From Sphingomonadales bacterium (lineage in GTDB: Bacteria > Pseudomonadota > Alphaproteobacteria > Sphingomonadales > Sphingomonadaceae), in NCBI GenBank assembly GCA_025356275.1, contig JANXUK010000142.1:1-49891 (forward strand): DNA of 49,891 bases, in the 5' to 3' direction. Position numbers and translations under genes: made by a program. This document shows, in pieces, positions 32,498 through 40,918 of this stretch; position 1 is the stretch's first letter, and every line of letters starts with the position of its first letter. The notes below the pieces were generated by a model, which was not told the origin of the DNA, ran no database searches, and worked only from the letters and a program-made list of their open reading frames with translations.

Positions 32498-32917
32498 CTA
32501 TTCTGCGGTAACCCGGCCCCGCCCCGCCTTCACCGCGCCGCGCCGCTTCTTGCCCGCCAGCCGCTCGGTCTTGCCGATACGGTTGAGCCGGCTGCGCGCG
32601 CGTTTTTCGGGTAGGTCGAACGCCTCGCGCAGCAATGCCGCCAGTTTCTCGCGGGCATCGGCGCGGTTGGCCTCTTGCGTGCGGAACCGCCGCGCCGCCA
32701 GCACGATCTCGCCTGCCGCCGTCATGCGGCTGCCCGCCAGCGTCTTGGCGCGCGCAAACACCGCCTCGGGCAGGCGCAAGGCATAGAGGTCCAGCCGCAA
32801 CTGCACAGCGGTGGCGAGCTTGTTGACATTCTGCCCGCCGGGGCCGGTCGCGGCGATAAAGCTCTCGCTGAACAAGGTAGCGGCGCGTTCGATCGCCAGA
32901 TCGGCGGTGTCACTCAT
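32498..32917 (-). CDS. arfB: Alternative ribosome-rescue hydrolase ArfB
   Basis: A 139-residue release-factor-like protein. The catalytic GGQ (residues 27-29 in ATGPGGQNVNK) hydrolyses peptidyl-tRNA on stalled ribosomes, and the basic C-terminal tail (KRARSRLNRIGKTERLAGKKRR) enters the empty mRNA channel. The ATG at 32917 overlaps the upstream pseudouridine synthase stop by 8 bp, and gives the family's usual N-terminus (MSDTADLAIE). Last gene of the coupled pabBC-aminotransferase-synthase-arfB run. Confidence 0.93.
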   Translation of the reverse strand: MSDTADLAIERAATLFSESFIAATGPGGQNVNKLATAVQLRLDLYALRLPEAVFARAKTLAGSRMTAAGEIVLAARRFRTQEANRADAREKLAALLREAFDLPEKRARSRLNRIGKTERLAGKKRRGAVKAGRGRVTAE

Positions 32918-33593
32918 CGGGATCGGGATCCGGCGCTTCGTCGGCAAAGCCCAGCGCCGCGAAATCTGCGGGCATCGGCGCCACCGCGCTGATCGGTGGC
33001 TTGTCGCCGCGCGCGATGCTCAGCCCTGCGGCATGCAGCATTGTGCGCGGCCCCCCCGCGACCAGCCCGGCGCCATAGACCGGATCGCCCAAGAGCGGCG
33101 TACCGAGCCCCGCCGCCGCGTGAATGCGGATCTGATGCGTGCGCCCGGTCTCGGGGCGAAATTCGATCAGGCTGAGCCCATCCCGCTCAGCCAGAATGCG
33201 CCAATGGGTGATCGCGGGCTTGCCCTTGCGCGCGGGGATCATCCGCCAGCCCGCCTCGGCGCTGCTGATCTTGCTGAGCGCCAGATCGATGGCCCCCTCC
33301 GCCGCCGGCAACGCACCCGCCACCACGCCGAGATAGCGCTTGGTCACCTCACGCGCCTCGAACGCTGCCGAAAACCGCTTTAGCGCCTTGGGATTGCGCG
33401 CCAGCAGCAGGCAACCCGACGTGTCCCGATCAAGGCGGTGGACCGGCATCGGCAACCGCTGAAACCCCAAAGCCAGCGACGGCAGATAATCCTCAAGGCA
33501 TCCCCCCCCGGCGCGCGGGCGATCGAGCGGCAGGCCGCCGGGCTTATCGATGACCAGAGCCTCGCCGTCTTCGAACAGAATGGGAATTTCCAT
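32910..33593 (-). CDS. RluA-family RNA pseudouridine synthase
   Basis: A 227-residue synthase with the catalytic motif HRLDRDTSGCLLLA (Asp in the LDRDTSG core) and RTHQIRIHAAAGLGTPLLGD, the RluA-family signature. No S4 domain is present, and the protein is short like RluA. The RNA target (23S rRNA, tRNA) cannot be read from sequence. Its ATG overlaps the aminotransferase stop by 1 bp and its stop overlaps the arfB start by 8 bp. Confidence 0.9.
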   Translation of the reverse strand: MEIPILFEDGEALVIDKPGGLPLDRPRAGGGCLEDYLPSLALGFQRLPMPVHRLDRDTSGCLLLARNPKALKRFSAAFEAREVTKRYLGVVAGALPAAEGAIDLALSKISSAEAGWRMIPARKGKPAITHWRILAERDGLSLIEFRPETGRTHQIRIHAAAGLGTPLLGDPVYGAGLVAGGPRTMLHAAGLSIARGDKPPISAVAPMPADFAALGFADEAPDPDPDE

Positions 33594-34774
33594 CAGATTG
33601 CCTTCGCAATTCGGCGCAAGGCCTCGGTTAATTTGGCCTCGTCGGCGGCAAAGCTGATGCGGAAACCATCGGCGCCGCCAAACGCGCTCGCCGCCACCAC
33701 CGCGACCCCGGCCTCCAGCAGATGCAGTGCCAGCGCCTCGTCCCCGTCTTGGTTGCTGCCCCAGGCGCCGAACCGGTGCATCAAGGGCGCGGCGTCGACC
33801 ATGCAGTAAAACGCCCCGTCGGGCAGCGGCGCGCTGAGCCCCGGGATAGCGTTGATCGCGGCGACCACGCTGTCACGCCGGTTTCGAAACCGCTCGCGCC
33901 ATTCGGCCAGGAACGCCTGCGGACCCTCGAAAGCCGCCACCGCCGCCGCCTGCGAGATCGAGGAGGGGTTGCCGGAGGAATGCGACTGCAACCGCTCCAT
34001 CGCCGCGATCAGCCACGCCGGCCCCGCCGCCACGCCGATGCGAAAGCCGGTCATCGCATGGCTTTTGGAGACGCCCGAGACGGTCAGCACCCGGTCAGCC
34101 AGATCGGGGCACACCACCGCCAGCGTGGCATGCGCGCCGGGCGTATAACGCAGCGGGGCGTAAATATCGTCGCTCAGCACCAACACATCGGGATGCCGTG
34201 CCAGCACCGCGCCCAGCGCGAGCAAGTCCTCGGCCGAATAAGTCGCGCCGGTCGGGTTACCCGGGCTGTTGAGCAGCAGCCAGCGCGTGCGGGGCGTGAT
34301 CGCGGCCTCCAATTGCGCGGCCGTGATGCGAAAACCGCCCGCCGCCGTGGTGGCAATTGGCACCACCACGCCGCCGGCAAAGCGCGTGATCTCTGGATAG
34401 CTGACCCACCACGGTGCCGGGATCAGCACCTCGTCGCCTGGGTTCAGCGTGGCGAGTAATGCGTGGAAGATCGCCTGCTTGCCTCCGGCGCTGACGGTGA
34501 TCTGGTTCGCCGGCACATCCAGGCCCAGATCGCGCGCGAAATGCAGCGCGGCGGCATTTTTCAGCCGCGCGGTGCCCCCAACCGCAGTATATTTGGTGTC
34601 ACCGGCATCGAGCGCGGATTTGGCGGCGGCGATAACATGCGGCGGGGTGGCGAAATCGGGCTCGCCTACCGAGAGCGAGATGATGTCGGCGCCCCCTTCA
34701 CGCAAGGCGATGGCGCGGTCGGTCATCGCGGTGGTGCGCGATGCTGCGATCCGGCTGAGGGCGGCGGAAATCAC
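33593..34774 (-). CDS. PLP-dependent class-I/II aminotransferase
   Basis: A 393-residue aspartate-type aminotransferase. The PLP lysine lies in SGVSKSHAMTGFRIG; other fold-type-I marks are SVGEPDFATPPHV, YTAVGGTARLKNAA, NSPGNPTGATYS and SDDIYAPLRY. Close relatives are aspartate or aromatic aminotransferases (AatA); the amino-donor specificity is not clear. It overlaps the pabBC stop by 4 bp and the synthase start by 1 bp, so it is embedded in a coupled unit with folate synthesis. Confidence 0.9.
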   Translation of the reverse strand: MISAALSRIAASRTTAMTDRAIALREGGADIISLSVGEPDFATPPHVIAAAKSALDAGDTKYTAVGGTARLKNAAALHFARDLGLDVPANQITVSAGGKQAIFHALLATLNPGDEVLIPAPWWVSYPEITRFAGGVVVPIATTAAGGFRITAAQLEAAITPRTRWLLLNSPGNPTGATYSAEDLLALGAVLARHPDVLVLSDDIYAPLRYTPGAHATLAVVCPDLADRVLTVSGVSKSHAMTGFRIGVAAGPAWLIAAMERLQSHSSGNPSSISQAAAVAAFEGPQAFLAEWRERFRNRRDSVVAAINAIPGLSAPLPDGAFYCMVDAAPLMHRFGAWGSNQDGDEALALHLLEAGVAVVAASAFGGADGFRISFAADEAKLTEALRRIAKAI

Positions 34775-36705
34775 GTCAGTAACACCGCCGGCATCAAGCC
34801 CCGCAAAGCATTGCCGATAAAGAACCCCCCCGCCAGATCGTCCAGCGTAAGCTCGGCCTCCACCGCGCGCCCACCCTCGATCAGCGAGCGCCGCAGCACC
34901 CCACCGAGCAGGCCCAACGTAGCTGGCGGGGTCAGCAATCCCCCTCCTTCACTGACAATAGCACTGCGCGCGACAAACAGATTGGTGAAGCACCCCTCGG
35001 TCAGCAAGCCATCGTCGCGCAGGAACAGGCATTCATCGGCCCCGGCACCGCGCGCCGCCCGCACCCCCGCCTCGTAAAAGCCCCGGTCGCTGGTTTTATG
35101 CGCCAGCCGCCAGTCGCCGCTATCGACGGGCAGCGGCAGTACCGCGCAGACCATCGGCCTGGCGGGCACCTCTGGCAGCGGACTGACCTCCAGCGCGGTC
35201 GCCCCGCTGCGCGCCAGCACCAGCCGCAGTTTGGCGGGCGCCTCGGCCGCAAAGCACAGCGCCTGAATCGCGTTGCGCGCGGCGTGCCGATCGAACGCAA
35301 AGCCCAAGGCGGCGGCGCTGGCGCCGATCCGCTCCAGATGCAGTGGCAGCAGCGCGATGCCGTCCTCCGGGGTAAAACGCATAGTCTCGATCAGGTCGAA
35401 CTGGGCAATACCATTTCCGGCAACGCTTTCCCCCGGCATTGGCTTGGCCACGAAACCCCCCTTGATCAGACACTCACGCCATTCGGCGTGCCCCCGCGAA
35501 TCGGCGACGATGGCCGAGCCGACCCCCATCACCGCCCGGCCATCGCCATGCGGTCCGGGCGTCAGCCGCAGCGTGCGGATTGCCACATTGAATGCCGCAT
35601 CGCCAGCGGCTTGTTCGGCATCACGCGCCGGATCGATCCGGCCGATGGCACCACAATAGGCTCCGCGCGGGCTCGCCTCATGTGCGGCGATCAGCTCCAT
35701 CGCGCGGATTTTGGGCGCACCGGTGATCGAGCCGCAGGGGAACAGCGCGCGCAGCAGGTCGTTGATGCCGCGATCGCCGCGCAATTGCCCGCGCACCGTG
35801 CTGACCATCTGATGCAGGCTGGGGTAGGTTTCGATGGCGAAGGCGCCCTCCACCCCCACGCTGCCCGGCGCTGCCACCCGCGACAGATCGTTGCGCATCA
35901 GGTCGACGATCATCAGGTTCTCGGCGCGGTCCTTGCCCGAATTGACCAGCGCCTCCTTCAGCGCGGCATCCTCGGCCACCGTGCGCCCGCGCGGCGCGGT
36001 GCCCTTCATCGGGCGCGCGGTGACCGTGCCCGCATCGACCGCGAAGAACAGCTCGGGCGACAGGCTGAGCAGCCAATGTGCGCCGTCGAAGATAACCCCG
36101 CCATGCGCCCCGCCACCCGACCGCCGCAGCCCGGCATACAACGCCAGCGGATCACCGCGCCAGCTGCCCGCCAGCGGAAAGGTCAGGTTCGCCTGATAGA
36201 TGTCGCCCGCGACGATGGCGCTTTGCATCGCCGCGAACGCGCGGAGATATTCGCCCTGCGACACCTGCGGCTCCATCGGGCCGATGCGCGCGGGGCCGAA
36301 ATCGCGGCGGCTCTGCGCCAGCCACTCCGGCACCGCCGCCACCTCGATCGCCTCGCAGGCGTCAAAAGCGCCGAACCACACCAGCGGGCCGTCCGCGCCG
36401 CAACGCGACGCCGCCAGTGGAGCCAGCCGGGGCTCCAGCGCCAACCCCGCCTCATAGGCGAAATAGCCGGCGAGATGGCGCCCGGCGCGGTGCAATCGGT
36501 CCAGCCTGGCCAGCGCGGGTTCGACCTCGGCGGAGGTCCGGGCGATCACCACCTCGGCAGGATCGCGATAGAGCATCGCGCCGCGCGCCGCCGGGCTGGC
36601 ATCATCCAGCAGCACGAAGGGCGCATCGGAGCGTGCGGGAGGCGGGGGCAGGGGTGGTGGGGGCAGGGGTGGCGGAGGCGGGGGTGGTGGGGGCGGGGCG
36701 GGCAT
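34771..36705 (-). CDS. pabB: Aminodeoxychorismate synthase component I fused to a PabC-type lyase
   Basis: A 644-residue fusion. Residues about 27-390 are the chorismate-binding PabB domain (FPLAGSWRGDP, the FPCGSITGAPKIRAMELIA signature, GAYCGAIG and AFNVAIRTL). Residues about 400-644 are a class-IV PLP fold like 4-amino-4-deoxychorismate lyase (LAHKTSDRGFYEAG, with the PLP lysine, and EGCFTNLFVA). Together they convert aminodeoxychorismate steps toward p-aminobenzoate for folate; a glutaminase partner (PabA) is not in the window. An N-terminal polyproline tract of about 23 residues precedes the conserved start. Couples to the aminotransferase by ATGA. Confidence 0.93.
   Translation of the reverse strand: MPAPPPPPPPPPPLPPPPLPPPPARSDAPFVLLDDASPAARGAMLYRDPAEVVIARTSAEVEPALARLDRLHRAGRHLAGYFAYEAGLALEPRLAPLAASRCGADGPLVWFGAFDACEAIEVAAVPEWLAQSRRDFGPARIGPMEPQVSQGEYLRAFAAMQSAIVAGDIYQANLTFPLAGSWRGDPLALYAGLRRSGGGAHGGVIFDGAHWLLSLSPELFFAVDAGTVTARPMKGTAPRGRTVAEDAALKEALVNSGKDRAENLMIVDLMRNDLSRVAAPGSVGVEGAFAIETYPSLHQMVSTVRGQLRGDRGINDLLRALFPCGSITGAPKIRAMELIAAHEASPRGAYCGAIGRIDPARDAEQAAGDAAFNVAIRTLRLTPGPHGDGRAVMGVGSAIVADSRGHAEWRECLIKGGFVAKPMPGESVAGNGIAQFDLIETMRFTPEDGIALLPLHLERIGASAAALGFAFDRHAARNAIQALCFAAEAPAKLRLVLARSGATALEVSPLPEVPARPMVCAVLPLPVDSGDWRLAHKTSDRGFYEAGVRAARGAGADECLFLRDDGLLTEGCFTNLFVARSAIVSEGGGLLTPPATLGLLGGVLRRSLIEGGRAVEAELTLDDLAGGFFIGNALRGLMPAVLLT
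36638..36703 (-). repeat. Polyproline-coding G/C tract at the pabB 5' end
   Basis: An imperfect tandem array of CCCCCACCACCCCTGCC-type units on the minus strand encodes residues 2-23 of the PabB fusion, almost entirely Pro with a few Leu. It lies before the conserved part and probably grew by slippage. The long Pro run would need EF-P for smooth translation. Confidence 0.8.
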
Positions 36706-36766
36706 AGCGGTGCGGGCTTACAGGGGGATGGCCTCAGCGCGCAATCGCTTCGCGCGCAATCAAGCC

Positions 36767-37972
36767 TCAGCCGAAGCCTTCCTCCAGAAACCGCTCAGCC
36801 AGCGCGGCCATAAACGCCGCACCCATCGGCATTACGCTTTCGTCCAGAACCATGCGCGGCGAGTGGATGCCGCAGCAGCTGGCCCAGTCACTGCCATCAT
36901 GCGCCGCGCCCAGAAAGAACATCGCGCCGGGCACTTTCTCCAGCACATAGGCGAAATCTTCGGCACCCATGATCGGCGCGGGCAGGCGGTGAAAGGCCTG
37001 CGCCCCGAACAGGTCTTGCGCCGCACGCTCCCCGAATGCCACCGCGTGCGCGTTGCAGAGCGTCACCGGAAAGCCCGGGCTGATCGTTACCGCCGCGGCC
37101 TGCCCATGCGCTGCTGCGATGCCTTCGGCCAGCTGCGTGACCGCCGCGTGCAGCCGTGTGCGATGTCCGGCAGAAAGACTGCGCAAAGTACCCTTCAGCC
37201 GCGCGGTGTCGGGGATGACATTATGCGTCGTGCCGGCGTCGATCCGCGCCACGGTGACCACCACCGGGTCATGCGCATCGAACTGCCGCGTGACCAGGCT
37301 CTGCAAGGCCAGCACGATCTCACACGCCACCGGGATCGGGTCGCGCGTCTGGTGCGGCATCGAGGCATGGCCGCCGCGCCCGGTAATTTCGACCTCGAAC
37401 ATATCGGCCGCAGCCATCAGCGCGCCGGCCCGCCCTGCGATCAGCCCGTGTGGCGAATTGGGCATAACATGCAGCGCGAAGGCGGCATCGGGCAGCGGAT
37501 CGAGCAGCCCATCATCCAGCATAAACCGCGCGCCGTGCCAGCCCTCCTCGCCCGGCTGAAACATCAGATAGACCTCGCCGGCCCAATTTGCGCGCCGCGC
37601 CGCCAGCATCTCCGCCGCGCCGACCAGCATCGCGACATGCGCATCATGGCCGCAGGCATGCATCACCCCCGGCGTCGCCGAGGCATAGGCGAGGCCGGTC
37701 TCCTCGGGCATCGGCAGCGCGTCCATATCGCCGCGCAGCAACACCCGGCGCGGGGCCTGGCCGGGGGCATGGCCAGAAATCCCGCCGGTCAACACGCCGA
37801 CCAGCCCGCTGGTCGAAGGCCCCTCGCGCCAGACGATCGGCACATGCGCCAGCGCGGCGCGGATCTTGGCGGCGGTGCGTGGGGTGTGGAGGCCAAGCTC
37901 GGGCTCTGCATGGATCGCGCGGCGCAGCGCGGTGAGCTTGTCGCCTAGCCTGATAGATACAGCGGTGGTCAT
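36767..37972 (-). CDS. M20-family amidohydrolase/peptidase
   Basis: A 401-residue zinc amidohydrolase of the IAA-amino-acid/hippurate hydrolase branch of M20. Metal and catalytic motifs are LLRGDMDALPMPEETGL, HACGHDAHVAMLVGAA, FQPGEEGWHGARFM and the C-terminal GAEDFAYVLEKVPGAMFFLG. It would cleave N-acyl amino acids. ATG 37972 is preferred to TTG 37999 because it matches the usual start. It lies 62 bp upstream of pabB on the same strand. Substrate is not predictable. Confidence 0.9.
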   Translation of the reverse strand: MTTAVSIRLGDKLTALRRAIHAEPELGLHTPRTAAKIRAALAHVPIVWREGPSTSGLVGVLTGGISGHAPGQAPRRVLLRGDMDALPMPEETGLAYASATPGVMHACGHDAHVAMLVGAAEMLAARRANWAGEVYLMFQPGEEGWHGARFMLDDGLLDPLPDAAFALHVMPNSPHGLIAGRAGALMAAADMFEVEITGRGGHASMPHQTRDPIPVACEIVLALQSLVTRQFDAHDPVVVTVARIDAGTTHNVIPDTARLKGTLRSLSAGHRTRLHAAVTQLAEGIAAAHGQAAAVTISPGFPVTLCNAHAVAFGERAAQDLFGAQAFHRLPAPIMGAEDFAYVLEKVPGAMFFLGAAHDGSDWASCCGIHSPRMVLDESVMPMGAAFMAALAERFLEEGFG

Positions 37973-38262
37973 GCCGCGATGATACGCCGCCCTCGGCAAA
38001 GCGCAATCGGGGCAGGATCAATGGCGTGTTGGGCCGCCGCCCTCGGCTTGAGCTTGCCCATCGCGCCGTTTCGGGCAAATACCCGCGCAATGTGTTGAAA
38101 AACGACTGCGTGCCTGATGCGAAATCCCCAGGCCGACGTCCAAAACGCCCGCAGCTGATGGTAAATAGCAGGCTTGGCGAGGACGATCAATTGCGCCAGA
38201 CCCTATGCCCAGACCCTATGCTATGCTCCGACAGCAGCTCATCCTCCAATACCGCCGGGGCT
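37973..38262. other. 290-bp spacer with a 13-bp tandem duplication
   Basis: Between the CDP-alcohol transferase and the amidohydrolase. CAGACCCTATGC occurs at 38197-38208 and again at 38210-38221. A 73-residue minus-strand frame (38190-37969) exists but has no recognised family or ribosome-binding site and is left uncalled. No terminator is obvious. Confidence 0.4.
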
Positions 38263-39138
38263 TCAGCCCACCTGCGCCAAAATTCGCCGCGCCGCCCGCT
38301 CATGCGCCGCGATGGACCACACCATCAGCGGGTTCAGCGCAGCCACCAGCCACAGGAAATACCAGGCCGGGCTCCCCGCCAGCATCGACAGGCCGAGGAT
38401 GATCGCGCGCGGATTGGGGCCCAGCACCTCCAGCGGCCTGAGAAGCGGCGCGGCCTTCGCGCGGGCGGCGGCGCGAATCGCCTCACGCGCGGCCGGATCG
38501 CCATCAGATCGCGCTACCGCCGCATCGACAAGCGCAGCCCCCGTCGAGGTCGCCGCCGCGACTTTCAGATAGATCCCCACCAGCGTCCCCAGCCCGTGCC
38601 GCCGAGTCGCCGATCCTTCGCCATCATGCGTGTGGCGCAGCCAGGGCTTGTCATAGACCCAATATTGATAGGAGCGCCGCTGCACCTCGACATGGTTGGC
38701 CTGGACCGCATGGCTGATCCCCGCCGCCACCGCCAGCAGCCATCCCCAGCCGCCGATCTGCCGCGCCAGCAACCAGCCCAGAATTAGATACAGCACGGTA
38801 TGGCTGAGGTAATCGCAGGCGCCGTCCACCATCTCGCCGATCGGGCTGGCACGTCCGGTGATCCGTGCCAGATCGCCATCGGCACCGTCCACCACGTGCC
38901 AGATCATGTGCAATGCCATGCCGATCAGCGTTGAGATTGGCCAATATTCGGGATGGGCATAGGCGATCCCCGCCGCGACCACGCAGGCCCCGCCTATCAC
39001 CGACACCATGTTCGGGGTGATCGGTGTCCGCGCCAACAGCAGTGCCAGCCGCCATGACAGCGGGTGATAGATGCGGAAATTCAGCCAATCTTCCAGCTCG
39101 CGCGGGCGCAGGTGGGGCTGGGTGAGGGGTGCCGTCAT
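38263..39138 (-). CDS. CDP-alcohol phosphatidyltransferase family protein
   Basis: A 291-residue membrane enzyme with the full catalytic motif D-x2-DG-x2-AR-x8-G-x3-D-x3-D: Asp84, Asp87, Asp105 and Asp109 in VDGADGDLARITGRASPIGE followed by MVDGACD. About six membrane helices follow (SHTVLYLILGWLL, GWGWLLAVAAG, PRAIILGLSMLAG). Family members transfer an alcohol phosphate from or to a CDP-activated partner. Because it faces an inositol-phosphate synthase and an inositol-phosphate cytidylyltransferase-like gene, likely partners are inositol phosphate with CDP-diacylglycerol, or CDP-inositol with another alcohol. The actual substrate is inferred. Confidence 0.82.
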   Translation of the reverse strand: MTAPLTQPHLRPRELEDWLNFRIYHPLSWRLALLLARTPITPNMVSVIGGACVVAAGIAYAHPEYWPISTLIGMALHMIWHVVDGADGDLARITGRASPIGEMVDGACDYLSHTVLYLILGWLLARQIGGWGWLLAVAAGISHAVQANHVEVQRRSYQYWVYDKPWLRHTHDGEGSATRRHGLGTLVGIYLKVAAATSTGAALVDAAVARSDGDPAAREAIRAAARAKAAPLLRPLEVLGPNPRAIILGLSMLAGSPAWYFLWLVAALNPLMVWSIAAHERAARRILAQVG

Positions 39139-39595
39139 CTGAGTTCCCGTTTATGCGCTGCGCTGCGCATGCGCCGCGATAGGCTGCGCCGCCGCTATAC
39201 AGACCTGCGCGGAATCCACTAGGGCGGGCGGATGGGCCGGCGGGAACCGGCGCCGAATCGCCTTGCACGGGTTGCGCATCGGCATGAGGAGTTCGCGGCG
39301 AATCGGTGCGAAGCGAATTTTCGGCAAAACAATCGCTGCGCAGGCTGGACCTTTGGGCCCTGATCGTGTCAAGCGGGCTCCTTGCCGTCGCTACCTGGCG
39401 GCGCGGGCGGGCGGCGACGGGGCGACAATAGTGGTGGGACCGGGCGTGGCCATCCGGGTACACCCGCCTGGAACATCCCGGTATGTGCCAGCCAACGTGC
39501 TTGACCAAACGCAAACTTCTTGCTTTTGGCGCTCGATTTCACAATGACGCGGGTTTGCACCAGACCATCGCAGTCTGCCTAGAGGGACCGATTTG
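39139..39595. other. 457-bp divergent control region of the inositol module
   Basis: No supported gene. A GC-rich self-complementary stretch lies near 39155-39200 just upstream of the minus-strand gene (GCGCTGCGCTGCGCATGCGC and its inverse). TTGACC (from about 39500) lies about 95 bp before the inositol synthase start but no clear -10 pairs with it. Open frames here are short, without ribosome-binding sites, and I leave them uncalled. It probably holds both promoters. Confidence 0.4.
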
Positions 39596-40696
39596 ATGAA
39601 ACCAATTAAGGTCGCCGTGATCGGGGTCGGCAATTGCGCCAGCTCGCTGGTCCAGGGCGTCGCCTATTATCGCTCGAACAATTCCTCGCAGGGGCTGATT
39701 CACGACCGCATCGGCGGATATGGTGCCGGCGACGTGGACTTCGTGATGGCGGTCGATGTCGACGCGCGCAAAGTTGGCAAGGACATCTCCGAAGCGATCT
39801 TCTCCGCGCCCAATTGCACCGCGGTGTTCCAGGAAGACGTGGCGAACAGCGGCACCAAGGTGATGATGGGCCGCATTCTGGACGGCGTTGCCGACCATAT
39901 GACCAATGCCGGCGACAAGGGCTTCATCCTGTCCGACGCGCCCGAGGCCACGCACGAGGGCATTGTCGCCGCGCTGCGCAGCACCGGGGCGGAGGTTCTT
40001 CTCAACTTCCTCCCGGTCGGTTCGCAGGAAGCGACCGAATTCTACCTCGAATGCGCGCTGGAGGCGGGCGTTGCGGTGGTCAATTGCATGCCGGTATTTA
40101 TCGCCAGCCGCCCCGAATGGGAAGCCCGTTTCCGCGAGAAGCGTGTGCCGATCGTCGGTGACGACATTAAGGCCCAGATCGGCGCCACCATCGTCCACCG
40201 CGTGCTGTCCAGCCTGTTCGGCGCGCGCGGCGTCAACATCGAGCGGACTTATCAGCTCAACACCGGCGGCAACACCGACTTTATGAACATGCTCGACCGT
40301 CAGCGGCTGGGCAGCAAGAAGACCTCCAAGACCGAAGCGGTGCAGTCGATGCTGGCGCAGCGGCTGGCGGATGAGAACATCCATGTCGGCCCGTCCGACT
40401 ATGTGCCTTGGCAAAAGGACAACAAGCTGTGTTTCCTGCGGCTTGAGGGCACGCAATGGGGCAATGTGCCGATGAACCTGGAGCTGCGGCTCTCGGTCGA
40501 GGACAGCCCGAATTCGGCGGCCTGCGTGCTCGACGCGATCCGTTGCTGCAAGATCGCGCTGGAGCGCGGTGAGGGCGGGGCGCTGATCGGTCCCTCCGCC
40601 TATTTCTGCAAGCATCCGCCGCAGCAGTTCAACGACGATACCGCCGCGCAGATGGTTGAGGAATATATCGCCGACGCTGCCCTCGCGGCCGAGTGA
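39596..40696 (+). CDS. ino1: myo-Inositol-1-phosphate synthase
   Basis: A 366-residue synthase converting glucose 6-phosphate to L-myo-inositol 1-phosphate with NAD. NAD motif VAVIGVGNCASSL is at the N-terminus; NTGGNTDFMNM and the KKTSKTEAVQSML segment, with catalytic Lys, are family hallmarks. Length fits the short bacterial/actinobacterial form (about 360) rather than the 530-residue eukaryotic one. ATG 39596 is preferred over the TTG one codon earlier because GAGGGA lies about 8 nt upstream. It starts an inositol module on the plus strand, divergent from the CDP-alcohol transferase. Free inositol phosphate is probably consumed locally. Confidence 0.95.
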   Translation: MKPIKVAVIGVGNCASSLVQGVAYYRSNNSSQGLIHDRIGGYGAGDVDFVMAVDVDARKVGKDISEAIFSAPNCTAVFQEDVANSGTKVMMGRILDGVADHMTNAGDKGFILSDAPEATHEGIVAALRSTGAEVLLNFLPVGSQEATEFYLECALEAGVAVVNCMPVFIASRPEWEARFREKRVPIVGDDIKAQIGATIVHRVLSSLFGARGVNIERTYQLNTGGNTDFMNMLDRQRLGSKKTSKTEAVQSMLAQRLADENIHVGPSDYVPWQKDNKLCFLRLEGTQWGNVPMNLELRLSVEDSPNSAACVLDAIRCCKIALERGEGGALIGPSAYFCKHPPQQFNDDTAAQMVEEYIADAALAAE

Positions 40697-40710
40697 TTTC
40701 AGAAAGGTAG

Positions 40711-40779
40711 ATGCGATGGGGGGTACCCACTCGCGCTCCCATTTATGTCGACGGCGTGTATCGATCAGGCAGGGCATGA
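40711..40779 (+). CDS. Candidate small ORF after inositol synthase (22 aa)
   Basis: ATG 40711 with AGAAAGG just upstream encodes MRWGVPTRAPIYVDGVYRSG followed by RA. The sequence is neither low-complexity nor obviously a shadow, and the spacer between the two inositol genes is otherwise empty. No family known. Its coding status is uncertain. Confidence 0.25.
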   Translation: MRWGVPTRAPIYVDGVYRSGRA

Positions 40780-40801
40780 GGCCGCACCGCCGGAGGTTAT
40801 A

Positions 40802-40873
40802 ATGCTTCGGCGCGGCATTGCGCAACGCCGAACCGGCGCAAAATCGCCGAAAAATAACGGGGTTTGGGCCTAA
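40802..40873 (+). CDS. Candidate small basic ORF between inositol genes (23 aa)
   Basis: ATG 40802 preceded by GGAGG at 5-nt spacing encodes MLRRGIAQRRTGAKSPKNNG followed by VWA. The strong ribosome-binding site is its main support. The first codons overlap a hairpin (TTCGGCG 40806-40812 with CGCCGAA 40826-40832). The same DNA contains a perfect TATAAT (40798-40803), so it may instead be the promoter of the next gene. Confidence 0.3.
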   Translation: MLRRGIAQRRTGAKSPKNNGVWA

Positions 40874-40918
40874 GGCTCCAAGACTTCCACTTCCCTCCCT
40901 GGAAACCGGACGGGCCGC

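Noticed and set aside
32498-32500. Zero-length gap between convergent lipoprotein and arfB stops as evidence of a fusion or frameshift
   Set aside because: Both genes are complete with normal ends; close convergent stops are simply tight packing.
37969-38190. 73-residue minus-strand frame between the transferase and amidohydrolase genes
   Set aside because: No ribosome-binding site, no family, arginine/alanine-rich composition typical of shadow frames; overlaps the amidohydrolase start.
39263-39547. 94-residue plus-strand frame upstream of inositol synthase
   Set aside because: Composition is shadow-like, no ribosome-binding site, and it lies in the likely promoter region.
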